Assembly: GCA_947476275.1 (NCBI GenBank)
Contig: CANJPQ010000007.1
Coordinates: 1-64,000 of the forward strand
Length of the DNA: 64,000 nt
Direction of reading: 5' to 3'
From: Fidelibacterota bacterium
Lineage (GTDB): Bacteria; Pseudomonadota; Alphaproteobacteria; Rhodospirillales; Rhodospirillaceae
In this document: piece by piece, positions 18,216-26,640 of the stretch
Numbering within the stretch: position 1 is the stretch's first letter
Layout of the letters: each line of letters starts with the position of its first letter
Notes under the pieces: generated by a model
Database searches by the model: none
Seen by the model: only the letters and a program-made list of their open reading frames with translations
What the model was told of the DNA's origin: nothing
Made by a program: the position numbers and the translations under genes

Positions 18216-19328
18216 ATGAAGACGCGGGCGGCAATCGCGGTGGCGCCGAACCAGCCTTTGGTGATCGAAGAGATCGACCTCGAGGGTCCGAGGGAAGGCG
18301 AAGTGCTGGTGGAGATCAAGGCCACCGGCGTCTGCCACACCGACGCCTACACCCTGTCCGGCAAAGATTCCGAAGGCATCTTCCCCTCCATCCTCGGCCA
18401 CGAGGGGGCCGGCATCGTGCGTGAAGTCGGCAAGGGCGTCACCTCCGTCGTCCCCGGCGATCACGTCATCCCGCTCTACACGCCCGAATGCCGCGGCTGC
18501 AAATCCTGCCTGTCGCGCAAGACCAACCTCTGCACCGCCATCCGCGGCACCCAAGGCAAAGGCCTGATGCCGGACGGCACCAGCCGCTTCTCGTGGAAGG
18601 GCAAAGAGATCTTCCACTACATGGGCTGCTCCACCTTCTCCAACTTCACCGTCATGCCGGAGATCGCGGTGGCGAAGATCCGCAAGGACGCGCCGTTCGA
18701 TAAGGCCTGCTACATCGGCTGCGGCGTCACCACCGGCATCGGCGCGGTACTATGGACGGCGAAAGTGGAAGCCGGCGCCAACGTGGTCGTGTTCGGCCTC
18801 GGCGGCATCGGGCTCAACGTGATCCAGGGCGCGCGCATGGTCGGCGCCAACAAGATCGTCGGCGTGGATATCAATCCCGGCAAGAAGGCCATGGCCGCGG
18901 CCTTCGGCATGACCGATTTCATCAATCCGTCCGAGATCGGCATCAACAACGTCGTCGCCAAGATCGTCGAGATCACCGACGGCGGCGCGGACTACAGCTT
19001 CGATTGTACCGGCAACACCGAGGTGATGCGCCAGGCGCTGGAATGCTGCCATCGCGGCTGGGGCCAATCGATCATCATCGGCGTGGCGGAATCGGGCAAG
19101 GAAATCTCCACCCGCCCGTTCCAACTCGTCACCGGCCGCGTCTGGAAAGGCACCGCCTTCGGTGGCGCCCGCGGCCGCACCGACACCCCGAAGATCGTCG
19201 ACTGGTACATGGACAAGAAGATCAACATCGACGACCTGATCACCCACACCATGCCGCTCGAAAAGATCAACGACGCTTTCGACCTGATGCACGAGGGCAA
19301 GTCGATCCGCTCGGTGATCACCTTCTAG
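18216..19328 (+). CDS. frmA: S-(hydroxymethyl)glutathione dehydrogenase / class III alcohol dehydrogenase
   Basis: 370 residues from ATG 18216 (GGGAGA upstream); this matches the typical family length, whereas the in-frame ATG at 18186 adds a non-conserved lead. Catalytic zinc ligands appear in [20 protein letters not shown] and [10 protein letters not shown]; the structural zinc site is the four-Cys cluster CRGCKSC...NLC. The NAD-binding motif is [14 protein letters not shown]. It oxidises the formaldehyde-glutathione adduct to S-formylglutathione and can reduce S-nitrosoglutathione. The usual partner S-formylglutathione hydrolase (frmB) and repressor frmR are not next to it. Confidence 0.95.
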   Translation: MKTRAAIAVAPNQPLVIEEIDLEGPREGEVLVEIKATGVCHTDAYTLSGKDSEGIFPSILGHEGAGIVREVGKGVTSVVPGDHVIPLYTPECRGCKSCLSRKTNLCTAIRGTQGKGLMPDGTSRFSWKGKEIFHYMGCSTFSNFTVMPEIAVAKIRKDAPFDKACYIGCGVTTGIGAVLWTAKVEAGANVVVFGLGGIGLNVIQGARMVGANKIVGVDINPGKKAMAAAFGMTDFINPSEIGINNVVAKIVEITDGGADYSFDCTGNTEVMRQALECCHRGWGQSIIIGVAESGKEISTRPFQLVTGRVWKGTAFGGARGRTDTPKIVDWYMDKKINIDDLITHTMPLEKINDAFDLMHEGKSIRSVITF

Positions 19329-19355
19329 CGACGGCGCGCCAGGGGGGGCGGCTTC

Positions 19356-20201
19356 GTGTCCTTGAGCATTCGCCCATTCGCGGCGCCCGCGGGCGCTGAA
19401 GTCATCGGCTTGAACGTCGACCGCATCGACGCGACCGCGTTTGCTCAAGTTCACAAGGCCTTCCTCGACTTCGGCTTCCTGGTCTTCCGCGATCAGCATC
19501 TGACTCCGGAAAGTCATGCCGCCTTCAGCGCCAAGTTCGGGCCGCTCAAGACGCATATCCTGAAGCAATACCTTCTGCCGGGCAGCGACTTCATCTTGGT
19601 GCTCTCCAACAAGAGGGTGGATGGCAAGCCGGTGGGCCTCGAGGATGCGGGCCGCTATTGGCACACGGATGTGTCCTACGAAGATCTGCCGCCTCTGGGC
19701 TCCATGCTCTACGCGATGGAGATCCCGCCCGAAGGCGGGGACACGCTGTTTGCCAACCAATACGCCGCCTATGCCGCGCTTCCCGCCGACCTTAAGAATC
19801 GTATCGCGCCCCTGAAAGCGCGCCACGTTTTCAATTACAGCAAGCTCGCCGCCGCGCCCGGTTCGGTGCGGGAGAAACTGACGCCCGAGCAGGAAAAGCA
19901 ACTCAACGGTGCCGTCCATCCGGTCGTTCGCACGCATCCTGAGACCGGCCGTAAAGCGCTCTACGTCAATCCGGGCTTCACGGTGGCGATTGAAGGCATG
20001 GCCGAGCAAGAAGGTCAGGCGCTCTTGCAGGAGCTGTGGAGCTACGCCACGGCGCCGGACGTCGTGGCGCGCCAGGTCTGGCAGCCGCACGATCTGGTGC
20101 TCTGGGATAACCGCTGCCTCATGCACCACGCGACGACCTATCCCACGCAGTACGTCCGGCACATGCATCGCACGACGATTGCGGGCACGCGCCCCGTCTG
20201 A
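19356..20201 (+). CDS. TauD/TfdA-family Fe(II)/2-oxoglutarate dioxygenase
   Basis: 281 residues from GTG 19356 with AGGGGGGG upstream. The iron-binding facial triad is visible: YWHTDVSY (His103, Asp105) and the distal His in LMHHATTY (about 257), followed by the oxoglutarate-binding Arg in MHRTTIAG. Relatives hydroxylate taurine, alkyl sulfates or phenoxy herbicides so that they fragment; the substrate cannot be read from sequence. It lies 27 bases after frmA in the same direction. A link is plausible because such enzymes release aldehydes, but this is inference. Confidence 0.9.
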   Translation: MSLSIRPFAAPAGAEVIGLNVDRIDATAFAQVHKAFLDFGFLVFRDQHLTPESHAAFSAKFGPLKTHILKQYLLPGSDFILVLSNKRVDGKPVGLEDAGRYWHTDVSYEDLPPLGSMLYAMEIPPEGGDTLFANQYAAYAALPADLKNRIAPLKARHVFNYSKLAAAPGSVREKLTPEQEKQLNGAVHPVVRTHPETGRKALYVNPGFTVAIEGMAEQEGQALLQELWSYATAPDVVARQVWQPHDLVLWDNRCLMHHATTYPTQYVRHMHRTTIAGTRPV

Positions 20202-20221
20202 ATTTCGATCCAGTCGTGCTG

Positions 20222-21475
20222 CTATCCGAAACGCTTCTGTGCCTCGCGCGTGAGGCCGAGGGCGACCGACAGGAAATCGGAGCCTTCCGTTGCGCGGGCG
20301 TCAGGGGCGGCGCGCAGGATCGCTTTGCGCACCGCCGGCACGCGCCCCGATCCGCCGGTGAAGAACACCGTATCGATGTCCGACGGCGTCAGCCCGGCCT
20401 CCGCGATGCAGGCTGCGGCAACCTTGCGCAGCCGTTCGGTCTTTTCAGCAATGGCATGATCGAAGCCCGCACGGGTCCCTGTGGCCTCCAGCGCGGTCTC
20501 GATGAAGTCGAGCGGCAGGATGGTCTTCTCGGCCTCGCTGAGCGCGATCTTGGCGTCTTCGACGGTGATGGCGATCCGGTGGCCCAGGCGCTCGCGGATC
20601 ACCTTCAGCAGGCGCGCGACCTTTTCCGGCTCCCGCGCCCCTTCGATCAATTCAAGCACCAGGCGCTCATTGCGGAACGTGTACGTGAAATTGATCGTCG
20701 GCCAGGCCGCCAGCTCGGAATACAGATTGCGCGGCATCGGCAGGTTCTTCTCGATCAACTGCGTGCCGAGGCCCAGGATCGGCATCACCGCATCCAGGTT
20801 GAACAGCGCGTCAAAGTCCGTGCCGCCGATGCGTGCGCCGCCGTTCGCCAGGATGTCCGCTGTCCGGTCGGCTTGCAGGCTCCGCTGCGGCCCGACGCGG
20901 ATGACGGTGAAGTCCGACGTGCCGCCGCCGATGTCGGCGATCAGCACGGTTTCCTCCGCCCGGACGGTCCGTTCGTAGTGATAAGCCGCGGCAATCGGCT
21001 CATACACGAACACCAGGTCCCGGAAGCCGACCTTGTGCGCGATGCGTTCAAGGACCGCTTGCGCTTTGGCGTCGGCCGCCGCATCGCCGTCGACGAAGTG
21101 CACCGGACGACCGTGCACCACCGCCGTCAGCTCCGTCTCCGCGAAAGCCTCGGCCTTCTCCTTGAGATGGCGAACGAAAATCTCCACCACTTCCGTCAGC
21201 GGAACCTTGCGGTTGCCCAGCGCGGTCTTCTCGTCGATCAGCGAGGTCGAGAGGATAGACTTCAACGCCCGCATCAGGCGACCGTCGTGCTGGCCGATAT
21301 AGGCGGCAATGGCCTCGCTGCCGAACATCACCCGGCCGTTGCTTCCGTGCTCGAAGAACACCGCGCTCGGAATCACCGTCGCAGAGCCTTCGACTGGCGC
21401 GAGCGTTGGCACATCCCCGCGCATGACCCCAATGGCGGAGTTGGACGTGCCGAAATCCAGGCCACAGGCAGTCAT
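20222..21475 (-). CDS. Hsp70-family protein, YegD-like
   Basis: 417 residues from ATG 21475 (GGGGAA upstream; a longer start at 21511 is less likely because conservation begins at the phosphate-1 loop CGLDFGTSNSAIGV). Second-phosphate and connecting motifs are VFVYEPIAAAYHYE and IADIGGGTSDFTVIRVG; the adenosine motif is VFFTGGSGRVPAVR. It covers the actin-like ATPase domain only and lacks the DnaK substrate-binding domain, as in the YegD group. Probably a cytoplasmic specialised chaperone or ATPase. No co-chaperone gene is adjacent. Confidence 0.88.
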   Translation of the reverse strand: MTACGLDFGTSNSAIGVMRGDVPTLAPVEGSATVIPSAVFFEHGSNGRVMFGSEAIAAYIGQHDGRLMRALKSILSTSLIDEKTALGNRKVPLTEVVEIFVRHLKEKAEAFAETELTAVVHGRPVHFVDGDAAADAKAQAVLERIAHKVGFRDLVFVYEPIAAAYHYERTVRAEETVLIADIGGGTSDFTVIRVGPQRSLQADRTADILANGGARIGGTDFDALFNLDAVMPILGLGTQLIEKNLPMPRNLYSELAAWPTINFTYTFRNERLVLELIEGAREPEKVARLLKVIRERLGHRIAITVEDAKIALSEAEKTILPLDFIETALEATGTRAGFDHAIAEKTERLRKVAAACIAEAGLTPSDIDTVFFTGGSGRVPAVRKAILRAAPDARATEGSDFLSVALGLTREAQKRFG

Positions 21476-21601
21476 GGGAATTCCCCGGGGGGTGTTGCGC
21501 GGGGACGTCATCTATTACGCGCGGGCGCGGGTTACCAGTCTGTTCTTAAAGGCGAACATCGGCCAAGGGCCGTGCACATGAAAGACTGCTGCCCCCTATA
21601 T

Positions 21602-21710
21602 GTCATCCTTGGCCCAAAGGGCCGAGGATCCAGAGTTTTGTGTTTTTATTTTCCAAACGACAAGCCAAAATCCTCTGGATGCGCGCGATCCTATGGATCG
21701 CAAGAATGAC
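21602..21710. repeat. Cloverleaf-like palindromic intergenic repeat (three hairpins closed by GTCAT/ATGAC)
   Basis: The ends GTCAT (21602-21606) and ATGAC (21706-21710) pair. Arm 1 is 21607-21615 with 21619-21627 (CCTTGGCCC, loop AAA, GGGCCGAGG, one G-T pair). Arm 2 is ATCCAGAG at 21628-21635 with CTCTGGAT at 21673-21680, extended by TTTTG/CAAAA. Arm 3 is GCGATCC at 21685-21691 with GGATCGC at 21695-21701. This layout resembles the small mobile intergenic palindromes widespread in alphaproteobacteria. I see no second copy in the window. It lies between the Hsp70-like gene and the GNAT-fusion gene, and arm 1 could also stop transcription of the latter. Confidence 0.65.
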
Positions 21711-21742
21711 GGCGTTGCAGAAGAAAGTGCGCGCCTTATTCG

Positions 21743-22726
21743 TCACCCCTGATCGTACAGATAAGGGCTTGCCACCCAGCGTTCGAGCGAAGCTAGCACT
21801 TGGGCTGCGTCTGGACGCGCGACTACGCTGTAGTGGTCGCCATAGCTGGCAGGTACTTCCCAAAGTCCGTGCCGATGGATTTCCGCAGGGCCCCACTGCG
21901 ACTCAACCGATCCATCCGCCAAAATCACTCCGGCGTGAGTAACCTGCCCTCGGCCCTTGCTGTAAAGGATTACTGCTCCTGGCTTCAGAGCCCTACCGCC
22001 TCGGTGTGCGAGTACGCCGATTGCCCGAAGATGTCTCATGAAGGGGCCGCTGATGACAGCGAGGCCCGGCACGCCCGTCTTTGCAATTCTCAAGTAGTCC
22101 GGGTGCTGGCTAAGACCAAGCGCATATGCATAGCAGGATGATCTGTGATGAGGCGGGGCGGCGACTGTGACGCTGTGCCGGTATATGCCGCGCAAGCGAT
22201 CAATTTCATTGTTGTAGTCGTCCACTACCTGCAACTTGGTGGCGCGCTCGAGTTCTGCCCGCAAATCTCGGTCGCCGCCCTTCTTCTTGCTCAGGCCCTG
22301 CGGAACCCAGGAATAGTACGGAAAGCCATCAGCTGAAGTTTTGCCGGTTGCGAGGAAGCCACAGCTCTCCAGCATCAATCGCGACTTGTCGTTTCGAGGT
22401 TCTGCAACAAGGACACCTGACGCGATTGCCTGCGCATGCTCGATCAACCGAGGCCCAAGCCCAGTGCGTCGTGAAACGATGTAGGCAATGTTGGTTGGTC
22501 GTTGGGGCTCGATGACCATCATGCCGACGATCATTCCATCGTCCATGAAGATCCAGACGCGACCGGCCTTGCATTGCTTTGCCATCCACTCGATGTACGC
22601 CGGCCGCGCTTCCTTTCCACACACCCTCTCGGCCAGACCTATTGCCTTCGCGTTCGCGCAAAGTAATCCATGAAGCTCGGTGGCGCACTCTTGGGCAGCA
22701 AGGACTGGTGAATCATGATTCATCAT
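21743..22726 (-). CDS. GNAT-like acetyltransferase fused to a DUF7689-like C-terminal domain
   Basis: 327 residues. Residues about 1-140 look like a GNAT fold: central strand with VWIFMDDGMIVGMMVIE, the acetyl-CoA region TGLGPRLIEHAQAIASG, then NDKSRLMLESCGFLATGK. Residues about 175-310 carry a Cys-His domain (SCYAYALGLSQHP, LKPGAVILYSKGRG, VTHAGVILADGSVESQWG, ASYGDHYSVV), which resembles DUF7689 or NlpC/P60-like papain-fold proteins. The Cys and His could be catalytic. Codon use looks less GC-biased than its neighbours, and no SD is obvious. A role in modifying or cleaving a peptide or toxin is conceivable but unproven. Confidence 0.6.
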   Translation of the reverse strand: MMNHDSPVLAAQECATELHGLLCANAKAIGLAERVCGKEARPAYIEWMAKQCKAGRVWIFMDDGMIVGMMVIEPQRPTNIAYIVSRRTGLGPRLIEHAQAIASGVLVAEPRNDKSRLMLESCGFLATGKTSADGFPYYSWVPQGLSKKKGGDRDLRAELERATKLQVVDDYNNEIDRLRGIYRHSVTVAAPPHHRSSCYAYALGLSQHPDYLRIAKTGVPGLAVISGPFMRHLRAIGVLAHRGGRALKPGAVILYSKGRGQVTHAGVILADGSVESQWGPAEIHRHGLWEVPASYGDHYSVVARPDAAQVLASLERWVASPYLYDQG

Positions 22727-22985
22727 CGGAGTATCAATCTTAGCGCGAGTGAAGAGTGCTTAGGTCCTACGACGGTGTGCCTGGATTTTTCCCCGACGAT
22801 TCTCCCTGCTGTACTAAGGCTGCGCGTCCTGAGCTGTGTTCGTTAAGACGATCACCGTTCTAGCCAACCAATTCAAAAAGACTCGCGCGGCGGCCATCAC
22901 TGCTCAAGCGAAAATGCTGCGGCCCCTGCGCTCCCAAAACTGCACACACCGTGTTCTTTGACGGCTCTCCGCCCCGGGAGTAAGT

Positions 22986-23009
22986 TCCTGATTTGTTCTT
23001 TTATCAGGA
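22986..23009 (+). promoter_or_regulatory. Hairpin covering the ribosome-binding site of the DUF5681-like gene
   Basis: TCCTGAT (22986-22992) is perfectly complementary to ATCAGGA (23003-23009) across a U-rich 10-base loop. The right arm contains most of the AGGAG that serves the ATG at 23016, so folding would hide the ribosome site. This suggests translational control, though a seven-base stem can arise by chance. Confidence 0.4.
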
Positions 23010-23015
23010 GCCCCC

Positions 23016-23561
23016 ATGCCCAAAGCCACCACGCCCGAAAATTCACCGCGTATTCACCGCGATAAAACGCGGCGCGGGCAGTTCGGCCCCGGCAACCCCG
23101 GCAAGCCGTTTCAGCCGGGAAATCAAGGCCGTCCCCGCGGCGCGCGCGACAAGGCCGCGACTAAACTCGCGCGTATGTTCCAGGGCGAGGCGGAGCGAAT
23201 CGGCCGCCGCGCGATTGAGCTGGCCGAGGAAGGCCGGGTGGGCTGCGTCAAGCTGGTGCTCGACCGTGCGTTCATAGAACCCCGCGCCGAACGCACGCTC
23301 GCGGCCCTCAAGCTGCCGGTCCTCAAAACCGGGGCCGATGCGCTCGCGGCGATGGGCCTTGTCACCGCCGCCCTCGCAGACGGCACCATCACCACCGACA
23401 TGGCGCGCGACCTGTCCGTCACGGTCGACGCCTTCCGCAAGATGTACGAACTCGCGGACCTGGAAAGTCGCATAAAAGCGCTCGAAGCCACGGTCCACGT
23501 CCGCCGCGCGAGGGCCGCGCTCACCGCGTCAAATGATGCCTCCGATGCGGTTGGCAATTAG
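23016..23561 (+). CDS. DUF5681-like protein
   Basis: 181 residues with an SD (CAGGAG) six bases before the ATG. The N-terminal part has the basic, Pro/Gly-rich signature PGNPGKPFQPGNQGRPRGAR followed by an RDKAATKLARMF helix, typical of DUF5681 proteins often found near prophage or integrated DNA. The middle holds an amphipathic helical region and the C-terminus a coiled-coil-like helix (LADLESRIKALEATVHVRRA). Function is unknown; DNA binding is suggested by the charge. No phage packaging genes lie beside it. The next operon starts 83 bases downstream. Confidence 0.7.
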   Translation: MPKATTPENSPRIHRDKTRRGQFGPGNPGKPFQPGNQGRPRGARDKAATKLARMFQGEAERIGRRAIELAEEGRVGCVKLVLDRAFIEPRAERTLAALKLPVLKTGADALAAMGLVTAALADGTITTDMARDLSVTVDAFRKMYELADLESRIKALEATVHVRRARAALTASNDASDAVGN

Positions 23562-23644
23562 GCCGGTCCGTGCGAGGTTCGCGCTGTGGACGGGAATGTT
23601 TAGGTCTCGTCAGCCGCGTAGTCATTGGCTTATAAGGCGCCCCC

Positions 23645-24289
23645 ATGGAACCTCGTATTCTCGACAAACTCAGCGACCGGCTGAGCCCGGCGCACAGCGC
23701 CCTCATCATCGTCGACATGCAGAAGGACTTCGTCCTTCCCAACTACGGCGCGCATAAAGCCGGCCGCGACATCACCGCGGCCGCGGGCATCGTGCCCAGC
23801 ATCGCCAAACTGCTCGCCGCGGCGCGCGGCGCCAAGATTCCGGTGGCCCACATCGGCTTCCTGACGTTGAAGGATCACGCCAGCGATTCAGGCCCGTGGC
23901 TGTCCCAGCGCCGCCGCTCCACGGCCTCAGCCGACAACCTGTGCATGGAAGGCAGCGACGGCCAGAAATTCATTCCGGAACTCTCGCCGCAGGGCAGCGA
24001 ATGGAATGTGCCGAAACACCGCTACAGCGCTTTCACGGGCACCAACCTCGATTTGCTGCTGCGCTCACGGCGTGTGCAAACGCTCGTCATCACGGGCGTG
24101 TCCACCAATGCCTGTATCGAGTCCACCGCGCGCGCGGCCTTCGAACTCGATTACTACATCTGCGTGCCGCCGGAAGGCGTGGCGTCCTGGAACAAGGAAC
24201 TGCACGCGGCCACCCTCGCCAACGTCAATCACCGCCTCGGTCTCACGCCGTCCCTGGATGAGATCGTGCAAATCTGGTCCGGAAAATAG
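23645..24289 (+). CDS. Isochorismatase-family cysteine hydrolase
   Basis: 214 residues. The family catalytic triad is present: Asp24 (LIIVDMQKDF), Lys124 (VPKHRYSAF) and Cys157 (GVSTNACIESTARAA), with the cis-peptide region before the Cys. These enzymes hydrolyse amides or carbamates (N-carbamoyl compounds, ureidoacrylate, nicotinamide) or vinyl ethers. The substrate is not evident. It begins an apparent three-gene operon with the MmgE/PrpD and deacetylase-like genes (8- and 15-base gaps), which favours a role in breaking down a nitrogen-containing or branched organic acid. Confidence 0.9.
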   Translation: MEPRILDKLSDRLSPAHSALIIVDMQKDFVLPNYGAHKAGRDITAAAGIVPSIAKLLAAARGAKIPVAHIGFLTLKDHASDSGPWLSQRRRSTASADNLCMEGSDGQKFIPELSPQGSEWNVPKHRYSAFTGTNLDLLLRSRRVQTLVITGVSTNACIESTARAAFELDYYICVPPEGVASWNKELHAATLANVNHRLGLTPSLDEIVQIWSGK

Positions 24290-24297
24290 AGTCAGTC

Positions 24298-25743
24298 ATG
24301 AACAGCGCCGTCAAAGAATCCTTCGCCCATCTGTCCGGCCTCTCCGCCGCGGCGGCCAAGTTCACCGCGAACTTCAAGTTCGAGGACATTTCGCCCGAGG
24401 CGCTGCGTCTCAGCCGCCGCTGCATCCTCGACGGCCTGTCGGTCTCGCTCGCCGGCTCCGAACAGCACGGCATGGCGCCGCTGCTCTCCTACATCGAGAA
24501 AGTCGGCGGCAACGCGCAGGTGCCGATCCTCGGCTACGGCAAGAAGCGCGTGCCCGCGCACTTCGCGGCGCTGTGGATGGGCACCGCCGGTCACGCCATG
24601 GACTGGGACGACACCCAGCTCGCGGAAGGGCCGGGGCGTCCCTACGGTCTGCTCATGCACCCCACCATGCCGCCGCTCGCGGGCGCTTTGGTGACGGCGA
24701 CGTTCCTGCACAGCACGACCGGGCGCCACATCGACGGCAAAGCCTTCGTCACGGCGTTCTCCGCCGGGTTCGAGGTCGGCTGCAAGGTCGCCGAGGCGAT
24801 CAATCCGGATCACTACATGAAGGGCTTCCACACCTCCGGCACCATCGGCACGTTTGCCGCGGCTGCGGCGGCTTCAAACATGCTCGGCCTGAATGAAGAA
24901 CAATGCGCCCGCGCGATCGGTCTCGCGGCATCTATGGCCGCCGGCGTGCGCGCCAACTTCGGCACCATGACCAAGCCGTTCCATGTCGGCCGCGCCTCGG
25001 AAAACGGCGTCACCGCCGCGCTGCTCGCGCGCGAAGGCTTCTCTGCCAACACGGAAGCGCTCGACGGCCAGTGGGGCTATCTCGCGGTGGCCGGCCGTGG
25101 CGGTGAGTCCGCCCTGGTGCGCGACCGCTTCGGCAACCCGCTGACCATGGAAAGCCCGGGCATCAGCATCAAGCCGTATCCGTCGGGCGTGCTCACGCAT
25201 CCGGCCATGGATGCGATGCGCGTGCTGATGCGCGAGAAGAACATCAAGGCCGACGACATCGAACATGTGTTGCTGTCCGCCGGCTGGAACGTCCTCGGCC
25301 CGATCCGCTTCCAGGTCGCGCGCACGGAACTCGAAGGCAAGTTCTCGTTCCAGTTCCTGCTGTCGGCGATCATCCTGGCCGGCAAGGCGGGCAAGGCGGA
25401 ATTCACCGACGCGTTCGTGAGCTCCGACGCCTGCCAGGCGATGCAGCGCCGCATCGAGACCACGTTCGATCAGCAGATCGAAGACATGGGCTGGGACCGC
25501 ATCCGCTCCAAGATCACGCTCAAGACCAAGGACGGGAAGGTCCACGAACAATGGGCCGATGAGCGCTATCGCGGTGGCCCGCACTTCCCGCTGACTGACA
25601 AGGAACTCGAAGGCAAGTTCGCCGACTGTGCGGAAGGGTTGCTCGACGCCGCCCATCAACAGACGCTGCTCGACCACGTCTGGGCGGTGGAGACCCTGCC
25701 GGATGTGAACGTCCTGTTCGACGACCTGGTCTGGAAGCGCTAG
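24298..25743 (+). CDS. MmgE/PrpD-family protein (2-methylcitrate dehydratase-like)
   Basis: 481 residues, near family length. It has the all-helical N-terminal domain with LSRRCILDGLSVSLAGSE, GHAMDWDDTQ (the DDT motif expected at the active site), HPTMPPLAGALVTA and FEVGCKVAEAINPDHYMKGFH, then a C-terminal lid domain. Family members include 2-methylcitrate dehydratase, cis-aconitate decarboxylase and several enzymes of unknown substrate. No prpB or prpC is present, so methylcitrate-cycle duty is unlikely; a catabolic hydratase or isomerase role with its operon partners is inferred. Confidence 0.88.
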   Translation: MNSAVKESFAHLSGLSAAAAKFTANFKFEDISPEALRLSRRCILDGLSVSLAGSEQHGMAPLLSYIEKVGGNAQVPILGYGKKRVPAHFAALWMGTAGHAMDWDDTQLAEGPGRPYGLLMHPTMPPLAGALVTATFLHSTTGRHIDGKAFVTAFSAGFEVGCKVAEAINPDHYMKGFHTSGTIGTFAAAAAASNMLGLNEEQCARAIGLAASMAAGVRANFGTMTKPFHVGRASENGVTAALLAREGFSANTEALDGQWGYLAVAGRGGESALVRDRFGNPLTMESPGISIKPYPSGVLTHPAMDAMRVLMREKNIKADDIEHVLLSAGWNVLGPIRFQVARTELEGKFSFQFLLSAIILAGKAGKAEFTDAFVSSDACQAMQRRIETTFDQQIEDMGWDRIRSKITLKTKDGKVHEQWADERYRGGPHFPLTDKELEGKFADCAEGLLDAAHQQTLLDHVWAVETLPDVNVLFDDLVWKR

Positions 25744-25758
25744 GCCGCAGGAGCCGTC

Positions 25759-26640
25759 ATGAGCTCGAACCCGCGCATTCCCTTCCAGATGTCGTCCGAG
25801 CGGCCGCGCTATGCGCCGCCGCAGGGCAAGCCCCTGATCGTGCAGGTGGTGGTCAACATCGAGAATTGGGTGTTCGACGAGCCCATGCCGCGCAAGCTGC
25901 TCTCCGCGCCCCATGGCGTGGATGCCGTGCCGGACGTGCCCAACTTCTCCTGGGCGGAATACGGCATGCGCTGCGGCATGCCGCGGCTATTCGAGACTCT
26001 CGGGTCGCGCGGGCTGATCGCCGGCTGCACGATGAATGCCGGCGTGGTGCACAACTACCCCTCCATCGCCGACGCGGTGCTGAAGGCGGGCTGGGAGTTC
26101 ATGGGCCATGGGCTGCACCAGCGTGCGGTCCCCGGTCAGGTCGCGCAGGAGCAGGAGCTCATCAATAAGGCGCTGGGCATCCTGCGGCAGTTCTCCGGCC
26201 AGAAGGTCGATGGCTGGCTCGGGCCGGGCCTGCGCGAGACGGTCAACACGCCGGACATCCTGAAGGAAGCCGGCGTGCGCTATTGCAGCGACTGGGTGCT
26301 GGACGATCTGCCCACCTGGATGACCACCAAGCATGGCCCGATGATCTCCATGCCGTACTCCATCGAGATCAACGATTCCGTGCTTCATGCCGCCGGCCAG
26401 TACCGCTCCGACGAGATGTACAACCGGCTGCTCTATGCGCTCGAAGCCTTCGCGCCCGAGCTGCCGAAAAACCCGCGCGTGCTGACCCTGGGCCTGCATC
26501 CGCACCTGATCGCGGTGCCCCATCGCATCGTGTTCCTCAACAAGATGCTCGACGTGCTCCAAGCGCGCAAAGACACGATCTTCCTGACCGGCACGCAGAT
26601 CGCGGATTGGTTCGAGACAGTCGAACCCGCGCCGAAGTAG
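25759..26640 (+). CDS. Polysaccharide deacetylase-like (NodB-homology/PuuE-type) hydrolase
   Basis: 293 residues, no signal peptide, so probably cytoplasmic. It follows the cyclic-imidase/allantoinase-type (PuuE, HpPgdA-like) layout of NodB proteins: VVVNIENWVFDEP, NFSWAEYGMRCGMPRLFE, a GWEFMGHGLHQRA segment and LTLGLHPHLIAVPHR with the metal-site His. These relatives cleave cyclic amides or deacetylate glycans. Together with the isochorismatase-fold hydrolase upstream, amide or ureide breakdown is a reasonable inference. Its stop directly abuts the convergent hydrolase gene. Confidence 0.85.
   Translation: MSSNPRIPFQMSSERPRYAPPQGKPLIVQVVVNIENWVFDEPMPRKLLSAPHGVDAVPDVPNFSWAEYGMRCGMPRLFETLGSRGLIAGCTMNAGVVHNYPSIADAVLKAGWEFMGHGLHQRAVPGQVAQEQELINKALGILRQFSGQKVDGWLGPGLRETVNTPDILKEAGVRYCSDWVLDDLPTWMTTKHGPMISMPYSIEINDSVLHAAGQYRSDEMYNRLLYALEAFAPELPKNPRVLTLGLHPHLIAVPHRIVFLNKMLDVLQARKDTIFLTGTQIADWFETVEPAPK

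Noticed and set aside
22747-23561. DUF5681-like gene as evidence of a prophage
   Set aside because: No terminase, portal, capsid, integrase or attachment-like repeat is visible around it.
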